Of a DNA stretch of 10,098 nucleotides, positions 1-7,069 are shown piece by piece; positions within the stretch are counted from its first letter, which is position 1, and each line of letters opens with the position of its first letter. Position numbers and translations under genes: made by a program. The DNA is from CAYIRQ01 sp964365905 (GTDB lineage Bacteria; Patescibacteriota; Gracilibacteria; Peribacterales; Peribacteraceae): NCBI GenBank assembly GCA_964365905.1, contig CAYIRQ010000050.1, positions 1 to 10,098 on the forward strand. Reading direction: 5' to 3'. A model generated the notes under the pieces. It had not been told where the DNA came from, searched no databases, and saw nothing but the letters and a program-made list of their open reading frames with translations.

Positions 1-1149
1 CGAGAGTGGGGATTTCTCGCTGGACTGCTTGCCACAATTCTTTTTCTCTTTGGAGAAAATCATCTGATGCAGAGTCAGCATTTCACGGGCAGCACCCTTG
101 CCCTCTTTCTCCTCCTCTCTGGAGTGTATCTGTTCCTTCGCGGAAACATCCTCCTTGCCGGCGTTGCGCTCGGATTCGGCACGGGAACGGCCATCTACAT
201 TCTCCCTGCATTTCTCGTCCTCCTGCTCCTCAGTCTCACAAAAAGTTGGCGCAACGGCTTCCTGCTCGCAAAGGGATACGCGATGATTCTTGTGCCTCTT
301 CATCTCCTCTTCCTCGGAATCGCAGGACGCTCCTTCCTCGAGCAGGTCTATCTCTACCATCTCGCGAAAGTCGCAGGAAGCCCCTATTTCATGAGCGTGA
401 GCGCGGTCTTCGGAACATTCACGCATATGGAACGCTTCCTCATTCTCTTCGCTCTCTTTGCAGTCCATGCATTTCTCCTTTCCCGTAAACCACGAAACGG
501 GGACCGCGCCTTCGTGCTCTCCCTGCTCCTCGGCATTGATTATCTCCTCTTCCTTGCGTTCCTGCAGCGTTCCTTTATGCACTATTTCCTCCTCCCGACC
601 CCCTTCCTTGCGCTTATGGCGGGGTGGGGGATGGGCTCCTTCCCATATGTCCTTTCAAAAACGTGGCAACGCAGTGCATGCGCGGCGTGCACCGTACTCC
701 TGATGTCGTGGTACGTTCTCTCCTCCGTTGCAGTATACAGCCGCTTCGCTCCCGTCTTCGTGTTCCGCCGCGCGGAGGAAATCGCCGCCTACCTGAAGGA
801 AAATCTGAAGGAAGAAGAAACCATCTTCGGGGATTTCGGTGATGCCCCGATCATCGCTCTCCTCTCTGACCTTCGGATTGCAGCGAACGAAGCGGAAAAC
901 AGTCTCATGCGTTTCGAAGGATCCTTTTCCGCTCTTTCCGACGTCATCGCGAACATCGAGAATGACCGCATCGGCGCGATCCTCCTGCGCCCCGGGAGGG
1001 ATCTCGAGGGCTTCCCGCCCTTCCGGGCATACATGGAGAAGTACTACACGCTGGAAACGGTCTTCAAGCGGGCGGACGGACCAGAGGACGTGCAGGTGTG
1101 GAGGAGGAAGAGAGATGTTTCATATACGCCACAAGTATCGATACCATGA
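1..1149 (+). CDS. GT39-like (GT-C fold) membrane glycosyltransferase, 5'-truncated
   Basis: The reading frame is open from base 1, so the gene begins outside the window; 382 residues are visible, ending at TGA. An internal ATG at 67 is not the likely start because in-frame hydrophobic sequence precedes it. The visible part has about six to eight hydrophobic segments, including one with the pattern HYFLLPTPFLALMAGW, typical of the late membrane helices of GT39/ArnT-type proteins. A soluble tail of about 115 residues follows and opens with EEIAAYLKENLKEEETIFGD, a common feature of bacterial GT39 proteins. Such enzymes transfer a sugar from a polyprenyl-phosphate donor to an acceptor on the outer face of the membrane. 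The catalytic Asp/Glu loop would lie in the missing N-terminus, so activity cannot be judged. The last 12 or so codons become AT-richer, at the edge of a low-GC stretch. The fold assignment is fairly sure; the substrate is unknown. Confidence 0.75.
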   Translation, partial: REWGFLAGLLATILFLFGENHLMQSQHFTGSTLALFLLLSGVYLFLRGNILLAGVALGFGTGTAIYILPAFLVLLLLSLTKSWRNGFLLAKGYAMILVPLHLLFLGIAGRSFLEQVYLYHLAKVAGSPYFMSVSAVFGTFTHMERFLILFALFAVHAFLLSRKPRNGDRAFVLSLLLGIDYLLFLAFLQRSFMHYFLLPTPFLALMAGWGMGSFPYVLSKTWQRSACAACTVLLMSWYVLSSVAVYSRFAPVFVFRRAEEIAAYLKENLKEEETIFGDFGDAPIIALLSDLRIAANEAENSLMRFEGSFSALSDVIANIENDRIGAILLRPGRDLEGFPPFRAYMEKYYTLETVFKRADGPEDVQVWRRKRDVSYTPQVSIP

Positions 1150-1437
1150 CTTTACGACATTTGGAATCCTTGCAAGATCATTGGGAAGATTTGTCTGGTG
1201 AAACATTATGTACCTCGAAAATCAGCATGTGAATAGAAACGCTGAAAAAATCGCTCCTGTGACCATGGCCAAAATCGCCAAGACGCCTGCATCAACAATG
1301 GCCAGCTTGGGGAGTGGAAAGATAAGTTGGCCTCCTCCGAAGAGGTGGATTTCTTCAGAGGTTCCTCTATAATCTCTGCCCCACTGGGCTTTTGCACATG
1401 GTGAATCTTCGTAACTCATTTTACCCCAAACACTGTC
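1150..1437. other. Intergenic spacer between GT39-like gene and methyltransferase
   Basis: This 288-base gap has no convincing gene. A 54-codon ORF runs on the plus strand at 1208-1372, and a hydrophobic-looking frame runs on the minus strand through about 1222-1400. Neither has a recognisable domain or start signal, and they contradict each other. The spacer has lower GC than the upstream gene. It contains an inverted repeat AGAGG-TT-CCTCT (1357-1368) directly abutting a TATAAT hexamer. The gap may be remnant coding DNA or simply the leader of the methyltransferase gene. Confidence 0.4.
1368..1373 (+). promoter_or_regulatory. Candidate -10 box (TATAAT) for the methyltransferase gene
   Basis: A perfect TATAAT lies about 65 bases upstream of the methyltransferase ATG. 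No good -35 hexamer is found 16-18 bases upstream. An inverted repeat, AGAGG-TT-CCTCT, ends at the first base of the box and could be an operator half-site pair. The hexamer may be chance in this AT-richer spacer. Confidence 0.3.
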
Positions 1438-2190
1438 ATGCCAATGAGTCATCGGAACTGCGTCGTCCGGGAAAAGCCTCTTATCCTGACTCTCCTCTAT
1501 GCCGCGCGCAACTTTCAAAGTCGCAAGTTGTTCACCGCGTTGCGAGAATATTGTCGGAACTCTGTACTCGATGTCGGCGGTTATGATTTCTATCTTACCG
1601 CTAAGAGACAGGGTGTTCCCTTCACGCGATGGACGACACTGGAAAAATCTTCATGTGCAACGCCTCCCATCGCTGAATCGTCTTTTTGTTTAGTTCAAGG
1701 TGATGGTTGCAACATGACACAATTTCAAGACTGCCAATTCGATACGGTGCTTTGCCTTCAAGTGCTTGAACACGTCTTCGATCCTGTAAAAATGGTCAAT
1801 GAGTGTAAAAGGGTGCTGCGACAGGGCGGCTTTGCTATTTTCCTCGTTCCACAAACAAGTGTTCTCCACATGGTGCCGCATCACTATTGCAACTTCACGC
1901 GGTACTGGATTCTAGAGGCTATGCAAGGGGCAGGATTCCGGGTGGTTTCGCTGACTCCCATTGGGGGGCGCTGGCAAAGCACAGCCTCACACATGGTGTA
2001 CTTTTTCCTTCAGAGTTTGCGTTGCCCCGGCTTCACCATCCCCGGTGAGTCTCGCGGCCCCCTATTCTATCTCCTTTTTCCCTTCATGGTAATTTGGGCT
2101 CTCATTAATATACCAGTATGTCTCCTCTTAAGTCTCGGTGACCTCCGCGAGGAGGCAAACAATCACCTCGTCGTCGCACAACGTCCCTGA
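1438..2190 (+). CDS. Class I SAM-dependent methyltransferase with hydrophobic C-terminus
   Basis: This 250-residue protein matches the Methyltransf_11 pattern. Motif I is VLDVGGYDFY (residues 43-52), a slightly divergent form of the usual GxGxG loop. An acidic residue at the end of strand 2 (E69 in TTLEK) and D89 in QGDG fit the ribose and adenine contacts. FDTVLCLQVLEHV (101-113) and LRQGGFAIFLVP (127-138) are the following conserved strands. Residues about 206-233 are strongly hydrophobic, suggesting membrane association, and the end NNHLVVAQRP resembles the usual final strand. Methyltransferases like this modify sugars or lipid-linked intermediates in glycan loci, but the substrate here is inferred from context only. 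The frame is closed upstream by a TGA at 1402, so ATG 1438 (or ATG 1444) is the start; no Shine-Dalgarno precedes either. GC is markedly below that of genes on either side of the cassette. Confidence 0.8.
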   Translation: MPMSHRNCVVREKPLILTLLYAARNFQSRKLFTALREYCRNSVLDVGGYDFYLTAKRQGVPFTRWTTLEKSSCATPPIAESSFCLVQGDGCNMTQFQDCQFDTVLCLQVLEHVFDPVKMVNECKRVLRQGGFAIFLVPQTSVLHMVPHHYCNFTRYWILEAMQGAGFRVVSLTPIGGRWQSTASHMVYFFLQSLRCPGFTIPGESRGPLFYLLFPFMVIWALINIPVCLLLSLGDLREEANNHLVVAQRP

Positions 2191-2337
2191 TGAGGAGGCG
2201 CGCCAAGGAGAAGTCGCGCGAGGATCCGATAACCACGGCTAAGGACACAGCGACCGAGTGCGAAGAGGTGAAGCTTGTACGAACGTTCCGCAATGACAAT
2301 TACTGGGGGGGTACTTGAGTAAAGTGCATATGCCAGT
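2191..2337. other. Convergent intergenic spacer, no strong terminator
   Basis: This spacer separates the convergent methyltransferase and GT87-like genes. Its left half is purine-rich with GCGCG/CGCGC complementarity around 2197-2220. Near the GT87-like stop there is a 6-pair stem, GTACTT and AAGTGC with a 5-base loop (2311-2327), next to a run of seven G on the plus strand. No U-tract follows on either strand, so it is not a standard intrinsic terminator. No gene or known RNA family was recognised. Confidence 0.4.
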
Positions 2338-3666
2338 CTAGACGAACAGGGTTGATTCTCCTTCTTCCTTTCCTTTAGCGAGTAGGTGCAACAAGAGCCC
2401 ACCTAGCAAGTAATAGTAGTTGGTAAACGCCTGGTTGCCCCACAGCAGCATAGTAAACATCGTCACAGACGTCGCCATGAGGTAGTGATACAGGCCACCC
2501 TGCTTCCAGAAAAGGAGAAGTGAACCCATGCCCGCAGCGGTGCCTGCAAGTGCTCCGGGGAGTTTCCCCCATCTCAGCGACGTGGTGTGATGAAGGAGAG
2601 TGGAAATGTTCAGACTTTCGTGGGGGATGCCGTACACCAAGGAAGCCCACACTCCTCTCTGCCATAAAGATAGAGGGTCCCAGAGAAGAAATGGAAGGAA
2701 TGTTGCAGTGCCGGCAAGCGCTCCGATAGCAATGTGCTGCCAGCGGCGCTCCATGAGCAACCAATGCAGTGCGAAAAAAACGAGGTACTGCTTCAAGCTG
2801 AGGAAATACCCATACACAACAGTGGCTAAAAGCGGGTATCCCCTTTCCTTGAGTAATAGAGCAATAGAGAGACATGCTAAAACAAGAGGCTCGGTCCATG
2901 ACTGCTCAAGAACAAAAAGAGACTGCGGTTGGAAGAGGAAGAGAAGTACCAGCAGCTCCGCCCCCCTGCGAGCCCATGTTGGTCCAGCGAGTGACCAAAG
3001 TACTACAGCAACGATTGCCTCGCTGAGAATGTATGCATAGCGCGCATCACCAAAGAGTCCATATGCCGTGGTAAGTGGGTACAAGCTCGCGGGAGGATAA
3101 GGATACCCGCGATACACCTGTCCACGACCTCCATACACGTCCGAAATGGGTGTGTCATAAGGATTCTTCCCTTCAAGCAGATGCTCCGCCGATTCCTGAA
3201 TGATGACGAAAACGTCAATGATCGGTTCAGGGGAAGCAAGGGGCATGGCCAACCGAAAAGCAAAGGCTATAAAGATCGCGGCGCCGAAGCACCATTGCCG
3301 TACGCTGTCCTTCCGCTGTGAAAAAAGATATGTAAAGGCGATTAGTGGAATGAGGAGAAGAGTGCAATAAAAATACAACATGGCGTACAGTTGAGATTGA
3401 AGATAAATACCCGGAAGTCTTTTGGCGCCCAGAAAGAGAAAGATAAATAATGCGAAAAGGACAAGCCGTTCGGGAAACTGCCGTTCGGTTTCTTTATCGC
3501 GAGAAGTGACAACGGCTGCCCAGAGAAGGCAGAAAAAACTTCCAACAACGGCAGTGAGGGCAAATGGTGTATAGAAGCCATAGTTGTGATGTGCTCCTAT
3601 TGTGAGTGCGACGTATGAAATGAGAAGGAGAGAGGCCGTCGAGATAGAAGGAAAGCGAGTACTCAT
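2338..3666 (-). CDS. GT87-like (DUF2029-type) polytopic membrane glycosyltransferase
   Basis: The protein is 442 residues from ATG 3666, mostly hydrophobic, with roughly ten or more membrane segments. The region near residue 166 reads GKNPYDTPISDVYGGRGQ and then YRGYPYPPASLYPLTT, the G-NPY...YPYPP pattern of GT87/DUF2029 mannosyltransferases. Upstream, EPIIDVFVIIQE (about 147-158) offers the acidic residues expected in the first large external loop. Known relatives use polyprenyl-phosphate-mannose to extend lipid-linked glycans; the sugar used here is not known. ATG 3666 lies four bases after the stop of the upstream GT2 gene and gives a natural N-terminus. An earlier in-frame ATG at 3714 would add 16 residues and overlap that gene by 44 bases. 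The pair is probably one operon in which the GT2 enzyme supplies the lipid-linked sugar. Base composition is much more AT-rich than the upstream GT2 gene. Confidence 0.7.
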   Translation of the reverse strand: MSTRFPSISTASLLLISYVALTIGAHHNYGFYTPFALTAVVGSFFCLLWAAVVTSRDKETERQFPERLVLFALFIFLFLGAKRLPGIYLQSQLYAMLYFYCTLLLIPLIAFTYLFSQRKDSVRQWCFGAAIFIAFAFRLAMPLASPEPIIDVFVIIQESAEHLLEGKNPYDTPISDVYGGRGQVYRGYPYPPASLYPLTTAYGLFGDARYAYILSEAIVAVVLWSLAGPTWARRGAELLVLLFLFQPQSLFVLEQSWTEPLVLACLSIALLLKERGYPLLATVVYGYFLSLKQYLVFFALHWLLMERRWQHIAIGALAGTATFLPFLLWDPLSLWQRGVWASLVYGIPHESLNISTLLHHTTSLRWGKLPGALAGTAAGMGSLLLFWKQGGLYHYLMATSVTMFTMLLWGNQAFTNYYYLLGGLLLHLLAKGKEEGESTLFV

Positions 3667-3670
3667 GGAG

Positions 3671-4396
3671 TTAGCGACGAAAATGACGCCAGTACAAACG
3701 GAGAGTATCAACAAACATCCGACGGCTATCTCTCACAACATTCACTTTGGATCCGCGCAGTTCCATGACACATCGCACAGGCACTTCCTTGATGCGGAAT
3801 TTCATCTGAAGAGCGCAGTGCACGATCTCCACATCGTGGGCAAACCCATCGATGCGCTGGCATCGAAAGAGCGCTCGTGCAACATCACCCCGGTACACCT
3901 TGCACCCGCAACTGCAGTCGCGGATCCCGGGCACGAGAGGCCGGCAGAGCGCTGCATAGATGCGCCCGAGAAGAAACCGATGAAGGGGAATGCGCACTGC
4001 AGCTGGATTTTTGTGCTCGAAACGCGACGCGATCACCATATCGTATCCACCGTCGATCAGACACACATACAGTGCGTAAAGATCCTCCACGGGAATCGCG
4101 GCATCGGCATCGTAGGTGGCGATGCACTTTCCCCGCGCGGACCCCACTCCTGTGCGCAACGCGTACCCCTTCCCGCGATTCTGCTCGTACCGCAGTGTGC
4201 GTACGGGATATGCATCGCTGAATGCGCGCGCCACCGCGAGCGTGTTGTCCGTGGAACCGTCGTCCACGACGAGAATTTCCCATGAGAGAACATGATGATG
4301 GAGAAATGCGATGAGGGCCTCGAGCGTCTTCCCCAACCTCTCTTCCTCGTTGTAGGCAGGGATGATGATGGAAAGTTCGGGGATGGTGCCGTCCAC
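3671..4396 (-). CDS. GT2 polyprenyl-phosphate glycosyltransferase (ALG5/DPM1-like)
   Basis: This 241-residue protein is a complete GT-A-fold family 2 glycosyltransferase with no membrane helix. In order: SIIIPAYNEEERL (9-21), ILVVDDGSTDNT (41-52), NRGKGYALRTGV (73-84), the metal and nucleotide-sugar motif YDADAAIP (95-102), ASRF (123-126), RDCSCGCKVYRGDVARALF (159-177, matching the family's D-x-x-CGFK), DGFAHDVEI (183-191) and EVPV...GSKV (204-218). The order and C-terminal GSKV fit dolichyl-phosphate beta-glucosyltransferase (ALG5) and DPM1-like enzymes, which move glucose or mannose from a nucleotide sugar to a polyprenyl phosphate at the cytoplasmic membrane face. It probably feeds the neighbouring GT-C proteins. 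The start is a GTG; no in-frame ATG precedes the first strand. The GSKV/DSRRMFVDTLRL tail is intact although the final 50 bases fall in the low-GC zone. Glucose versus mannose cannot be told from sequence. Confidence 0.88.
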   Translation of the reverse strand: MDGTIPELSIIIPAYNEEERLGKTLEALIAFLHHHVLSWEILVVDDGSTDNTLAVARAFSDAYPVRTLRYEQNRGKGYALRTGVGSARGKCIATYDADAAIPVEDLYALYVCLIDGGYDMVIASRFEHKNPAAVRIPLHRFLLGRIYAALCRPLVPGIRDCSCGCKVYRGDVARALFRCQRIDGFAHDVEIVHCALQMKFRIKEVPVRCVMELRGSKVNVVRDSRRMFVDTLRLYWRHFRR

Positions 4397-4452
4397 AGGG
4401 ATGGGAAAGAAAACGATTTCAAAAACAGCGGGTAGTGTATCGTACGCACATT
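4397..4452. other. Divergent intergenic region of the GT2 and YfhO-like genes
   Basis: These 56 bases separate two divergent genes and should hold both 5' control regions. TACACT on the minus strand (4434-4439) and TATCGT on the plus strand (4438-4443) are weak -10 candidates, with no supporting -35 boxes. The A-rich stretch 4408-4426 may act as an UP-like or curved segment. No Shine-Dalgarno is visible for either gene. Confidence 0.3.
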
Positions 4453-6219
4453 ATGCAGCGGAAGCATCACTTGTTCTTTGTCATATGTTTCGCGGGATTC
4501 CTTGTCCTCTTCCTGAAGCTTCTGAATTTCAGTTACCCCGTCCTCGGTCACGACTACTTCGATTTCTTCCCCAAACTCATCGCCGGTACATGGCATTTCG
4601 CGAGACAGGGCCTCGCCCCCTTCCGCTTCAGCCCGCATTTCTGCGGCGGGCTGCCTCGGTACGGAAACCCGCAGGATCTGTACTATTCCCTCCCGCAATT
4701 CCTGACCTTCGTCATGGATCCCTGGGCAGCCGCGCAACTCAGCATGGTGACGGTCCTCGCGGCAGGGTATTGGGGATGGTACCGCGTCGCGCGGGACATC
4801 ATTGTGCTCACCGCCCCCTGGTCCCACGCTCTCGCTCTCATCATCAACGCGAGCGGTTTCTACCTCATGCATATGGTGGTGGGACACATGGGGTTTCACA
4901 CGCTCCCGCTCCTCGGCATCCTCCTCTGGATCCTCTGTGATCCGAAGGAGGACAGTGCAACATCCCTTGCTGCGAGAGTTTCTGCATTTGCGCTCACGGC
5001 GGCGGCTGTTCTCTATTCCGGCGGATTCTTTGTCCTCATGCTCCTTTCCCTCGCGTACCCCCTCCTTCTCCCCATTGTCCTCTTCACAGAGAAACGGAGA
5101 CTCCGCTCCTGCCTCCGAACGGTGGCATCCCGGCTTCTTTTCTGCGGACTTGCGGCTCTCTTGATCTCTCTGAGCAAACTTGTCGCCGTCTGGAGCATCA
5201 TGCGCTTTTTCCCGCGATCCGCCACCTTCGATCATTTCGCAGAGGGCACGAATGTGCTCCTTTTTGCGGCCCGCGCCTTTTTCTATATCCCGCAGGGGCG
5301 CTTCCTCTTTGCTTCGGCCGGCGTGCCTCTGCAGGTGCACGAATACAGCATGTTCCTTTCGCCCATTGTGCTTATGGGTCTCCTCTGCGGCCCTCCGCTT
5401 CTCATCGCAAAGAGACACGCCCTGCGGAGAAATCTCTGGGGTACGGGGGGTGCTCTGCTTTACACACTGGTCCTTCTCACTTTTTTCACCCAGCTCGCGC
5501 GCGGATACGGCCTGTTTGCCGCATTCCTCCAGAGGCTCCCCGGTTTTCATTCGTTCCATGTGACTCCCCGTTTCTTATATCTCTTCAGCATCACACTTTC
5601 AATTCTCAGTGTCTGGTGCATTGAGCGCTGCCTGCGTTGGCGCGAGAGCAAGGAAAAATGGAATGTTTCTCTTGCGATGGGAGCATGCATGCTCACGATC
5701 ATCGCTCTTCCCGTTGCGTACTACCCACTCCTCCGTTCCCCCGAGCTCCTCCGCAATCTTCAGTATGACTTTTTGAAGCGAGACCTTGAAAAAAAGGAAT
5801 ACCTCACGAAAAATGTTTCGCTCGTGACTTCCCGGGGAACCGATCTCACGCACGTCGTGAGAGGAACAACGGGGATTCGCTGCATCGAAGCGCTCTTTGG
5901 ATACAGCAATGAACACCAGATCACCTCGCTCGCGGAAGGGCCGACTGACAGGACCGAGGATGGCTTTTTCAATCTCAATCACCCCGCCTGCTTCCAGTAC
6001 CCGGAGGAAAATGAATGCAGACCGGGGGACCGCATTGCTGCTTCTGACAGGGAAAATTTCGACCGCTTCATCCGGGGTGAGCAAACGACCTGGAAGCTCT
6101 CGAAGGCACAGGTATTCGCTGACCGCCTTAGTTTCATAACACTCATCGGTATGCTCGCTCTCCTTCTTGGAAGTCCATTTTGGGCTTCCCGAAGGGCAAA
6201 AAGTGCTACTGCAACATGA
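4453..6219 (+). CDS. Large polytopic membrane protein, YfhO/GT-C-like
   Basis: This 588-residue protein (from ATG 4453) has an N-terminal membrane helix after a basic start (MQRKHH), then GHDYFDFFPKL (about 32-42) and HFCGGLPRYGNPQDLYYSLP (about 62-81). That first external loop, with acidic residues followed by G-x-P...NPQ...YP, is typical of YfhO-like and related GT-C membrane proteins. About ten further hydrophobic segments follow to residue 424. An external domain of roughly 130 residues comes next, and a final helix (about 560-578) ends at the basic tail ASRRAKS. The external domain contains NHPACFQYPEENECRPGDR, whose two cysteines could form a disulfide. YfhO-type proteins are tied to glycosylation of teichoic acids or other surface polymers; the role here is inferred. 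A GTG at 4435 would add six residues. It is probably transcribed with the downstream pilin gene, since no terminator lies between them. Confidence 0.65.
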   Translation: MQRKHHLFFVICFAGFLVLFLKLLNFSYPVLGHDYFDFFPKLIAGTWHFARQGLAPFRFSPHFCGGLPRYGNPQDLYYSLPQFLTFVMDPWAAAQLSMVTVLAAGYWGWYRVARDIIVLTAPWSHALALIINASGFYLMHMVVGHMGFHTLPLLGILLWILCDPKEDSATSLAARVSAFALTAAAVLYSGGFFVLMLLSLAYPLLLPIVLFTEKRRLRSCLRTVASRLLFCGLAALLISLSKLVAVWSIMRFFPRSATFDHFAEGTNVLLFAARAFFYIPQGRFLFASAGVPLQVHEYSMFLSPIVLMGLLCGPPLLIAKRHALRRNLWGTGGALLYTLVLLTFFTQLARGYGLFAAFLQRLPGFHSFHVTPRFLYLFSITLSILSVWCIERCLRWRESKEKWNVSLAMGACMLTIIALPVAYYPLLRSPELLRNLQYDFLKRDLEKKEYLTKNVSLVTSRGTDLTHVVRGTTGIRCIEALFGYSNEHQITSLAEGPTDRTEDGFFNLNHPACFQYPEENECRPGDRIAASDRENFDRFIRGEQTTWKLSKAQVFADRLSFITLIGMLALLLGSPFWASRRAKSATAT

Positions 6220-6330
6220 GTTCGGCACTTCGGCAACTTCTGTTCCCTCAAACGCATGGACTTGCGCTTTCGCAGACTGATACATTCCTCCAGACATTTT
6301 CGTTTCTTCCTTCTTTCCCTTTTGTTCCCC

Positions 6331-6897
6331 ATGAAGAAATTTTTCTCTTCCAGGCGAGGTTTCACCCGGCTTCACTCGTTCCGCCGAGGTTTCACGCTCA
6401 TTGAGCTTCTCCTCGTCATCGGAATCATTGCCATTCTCGCCGCGATTGTGATCGTGGCCATTAACCCGACGAAGCAGCTCGGGGACGCTCGCGACGCACA
6501 ACGTCGCTCGGATGTGAATACCATTCTCAACTCCATCTGGCAGTACGCCATTGATAACAATGGAAGTATGCCGGACGATAATGGCTCGACTGCCGCCGGT
6601 CAGGCCGTCGATGGAACACGCCGAATGATAGGCACAGCAACCTCCGGCTGCGGTTTCACCACGGCAGCTGGTTGCCCGGATGGCGGTTTCGGAGCAGGCA
6701 CTCTTGCGGCTTCCTGCCTGAACCTTACCGCCCCGCTCGTGAACGAAACCAGCTACGTTGTGAGCCTTCCGGTTGATCCTTCGCTCCCTTGGGCTGCTGC
6801 TTCCACGGGGTATTTCGTCTCCACTGCCGCAGGGGGAAGAGTGGTCGTCACCGCCTGCAATCCCGAACAGGAGACTTCCATCACCGTTCAGAGATAA
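6331..6897 (+). CDS. Type IV pilin-like protein (prepilin leader), pilin A of this window
   Basis: ATG 6331 gives 188 residues beginning MKKFFSSRRG; an in-frame ATG at 6256 would add a less typical 25-residue extension. The prepilin peptidase site is RRG|FTLIELL, cutting after G20, with Glu at mature position 5 and a hydrophobic helix ending VAINPTKQ. The mature protein would be assembled into a type IV pilus or pseudopilus. The globular part has four cysteines (in SGCGF, AGCPDG, ASCLNL and TACNPE), probably two disulfides, and an LPVDP segment before the last strand pair. The leader contains a second, upstream RRGFT (residues 8-12) ten codons earlier. Its plan is shared with the minus-strand pilin at 9376-9885: NPxKQ-G, DV-x-x-I, YA, P-DP and a final G-x-V-x-V. 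The gene ends with tandem stops TAA TAG followed by a terminator. Confidence 0.88.
   Translation: MKKFFSSRRGFTRLHSFRRGFTLIELLLVIGIIAILAAIVIVAINPTKQLGDARDAQRRSDVNTILNSIWQYAIDNNGSMPDDNGSTAAGQAVDGTRRMIGTATSGCGFTTAAGCPDGGFGAGTLAASCLNLTAPLVNETSYVVSLPVDPSLPWAAASTGYFVSTAAGGRVVVTACNPEQETSITVQR
6355..6395 (+). repeat. In-frame 11-bp direct repeat in the prepilin leader
   Basis: CGAGGTTTCAC occurs at 6355-6365 and again at 6385-6395, exactly 30 bases (ten codons) apart. Each copy encodes the core of RRGFT. Only the second is followed by LIEL, the true class III signal. The layout suggests a small in-frame duplication. Confidence 0.7.
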
Positions 6898-6917
6898 TAG
6901 GTGTTCTCTTGAGAGTG

Positions 6918-6948
6918 AAAGAGGCCCCCGCGGGGGCCTCTTTTTGTT
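6918..6948 (+). terminator. Intrinsic terminator after the pilin gene
   Basis: A perfect 26-base inverted repeat (6918-6943; left arm AAAGAGGCCCCCG and its exact complement) folds into a very GC-rich hairpin. A T-rich tract TTTTT-G-TTT (6941-6949) follows at once. It lies 20 bases after the double stop of the pilin gene and is the only strong rho-independent terminator in the window. The left flank has just three A, so it probably acts only in the plus direction. Confidence 0.93.
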
Positions 6949-7032
6949 TCTGCGTGATCCAATGCCATTATCTGCCTCCTGTCCTTGCGAATTTCCACGA
7001 CCTCACGGAACCGCAGCGAAGGCTCCTCTTCA

Positions 7033-7063
7033 TTGATACTCCTTCTTCGATCTCTGGTAGAAT
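7033..7063 (+). promoter_or_regulatory. Promoter of the HEPN/MNT operon (extended -10, leaderless)
   Basis: The -10 hexamer TAGAAT (7058-7063) is preceded by TGG, giving an extended -10 (TGnTAGAAT). TTGATA at 7033-7038 is a good -35 hexamer, though the 19-base spacer is long. A start site about seven bases past the -10 falls on the ATG at 7070, predicting a leaderless transcript. The upstream terminator isolates this operon from the pilin gene. Confidence 0.6.
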
Positions 7064-7069
7064 GTGCGC

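Noticed and set aside
2187..2235. CTGATGAG resembling the hammerhead ribozyme core
   Set aside because: No GAAA core follows a stem II of reasonable length and no matching stem III was found; the octamer also overlaps the methyltransferase stop codon.
2138..2242. Short plus-strand GTG ORF crossing the methyltransferase stop
   Set aside because: It overlaps the natural C-terminus NNHLVVAQRP of the methyltransferase, is only about 34 codons long, and looks like composition noise.
4057..5559. Long minus-strand ORF of 500 codons opposite the YfhO-like gene
   Set aside because: It is antisense to a clear membrane protein and to the GT2 gene, is full of charged low-complexity sequence, and has no domain; such shadows are common in GC-rich DNA.
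6256..6330. Upstream ATG for the pilin gene at 6256
   Set aside because: It would make a 45-residue leader; MKKFFSSRRG from 6331 is a far more typical prepilin leader, although neither start has a Shine-Dalgarno.
5599..6501. Minus-strand ORF of 300 codons across the YfhO-like and pilin genes
   Set aside because: It spans two well-supported plus-strand genes and the spacer between them, with no recognisable motif.
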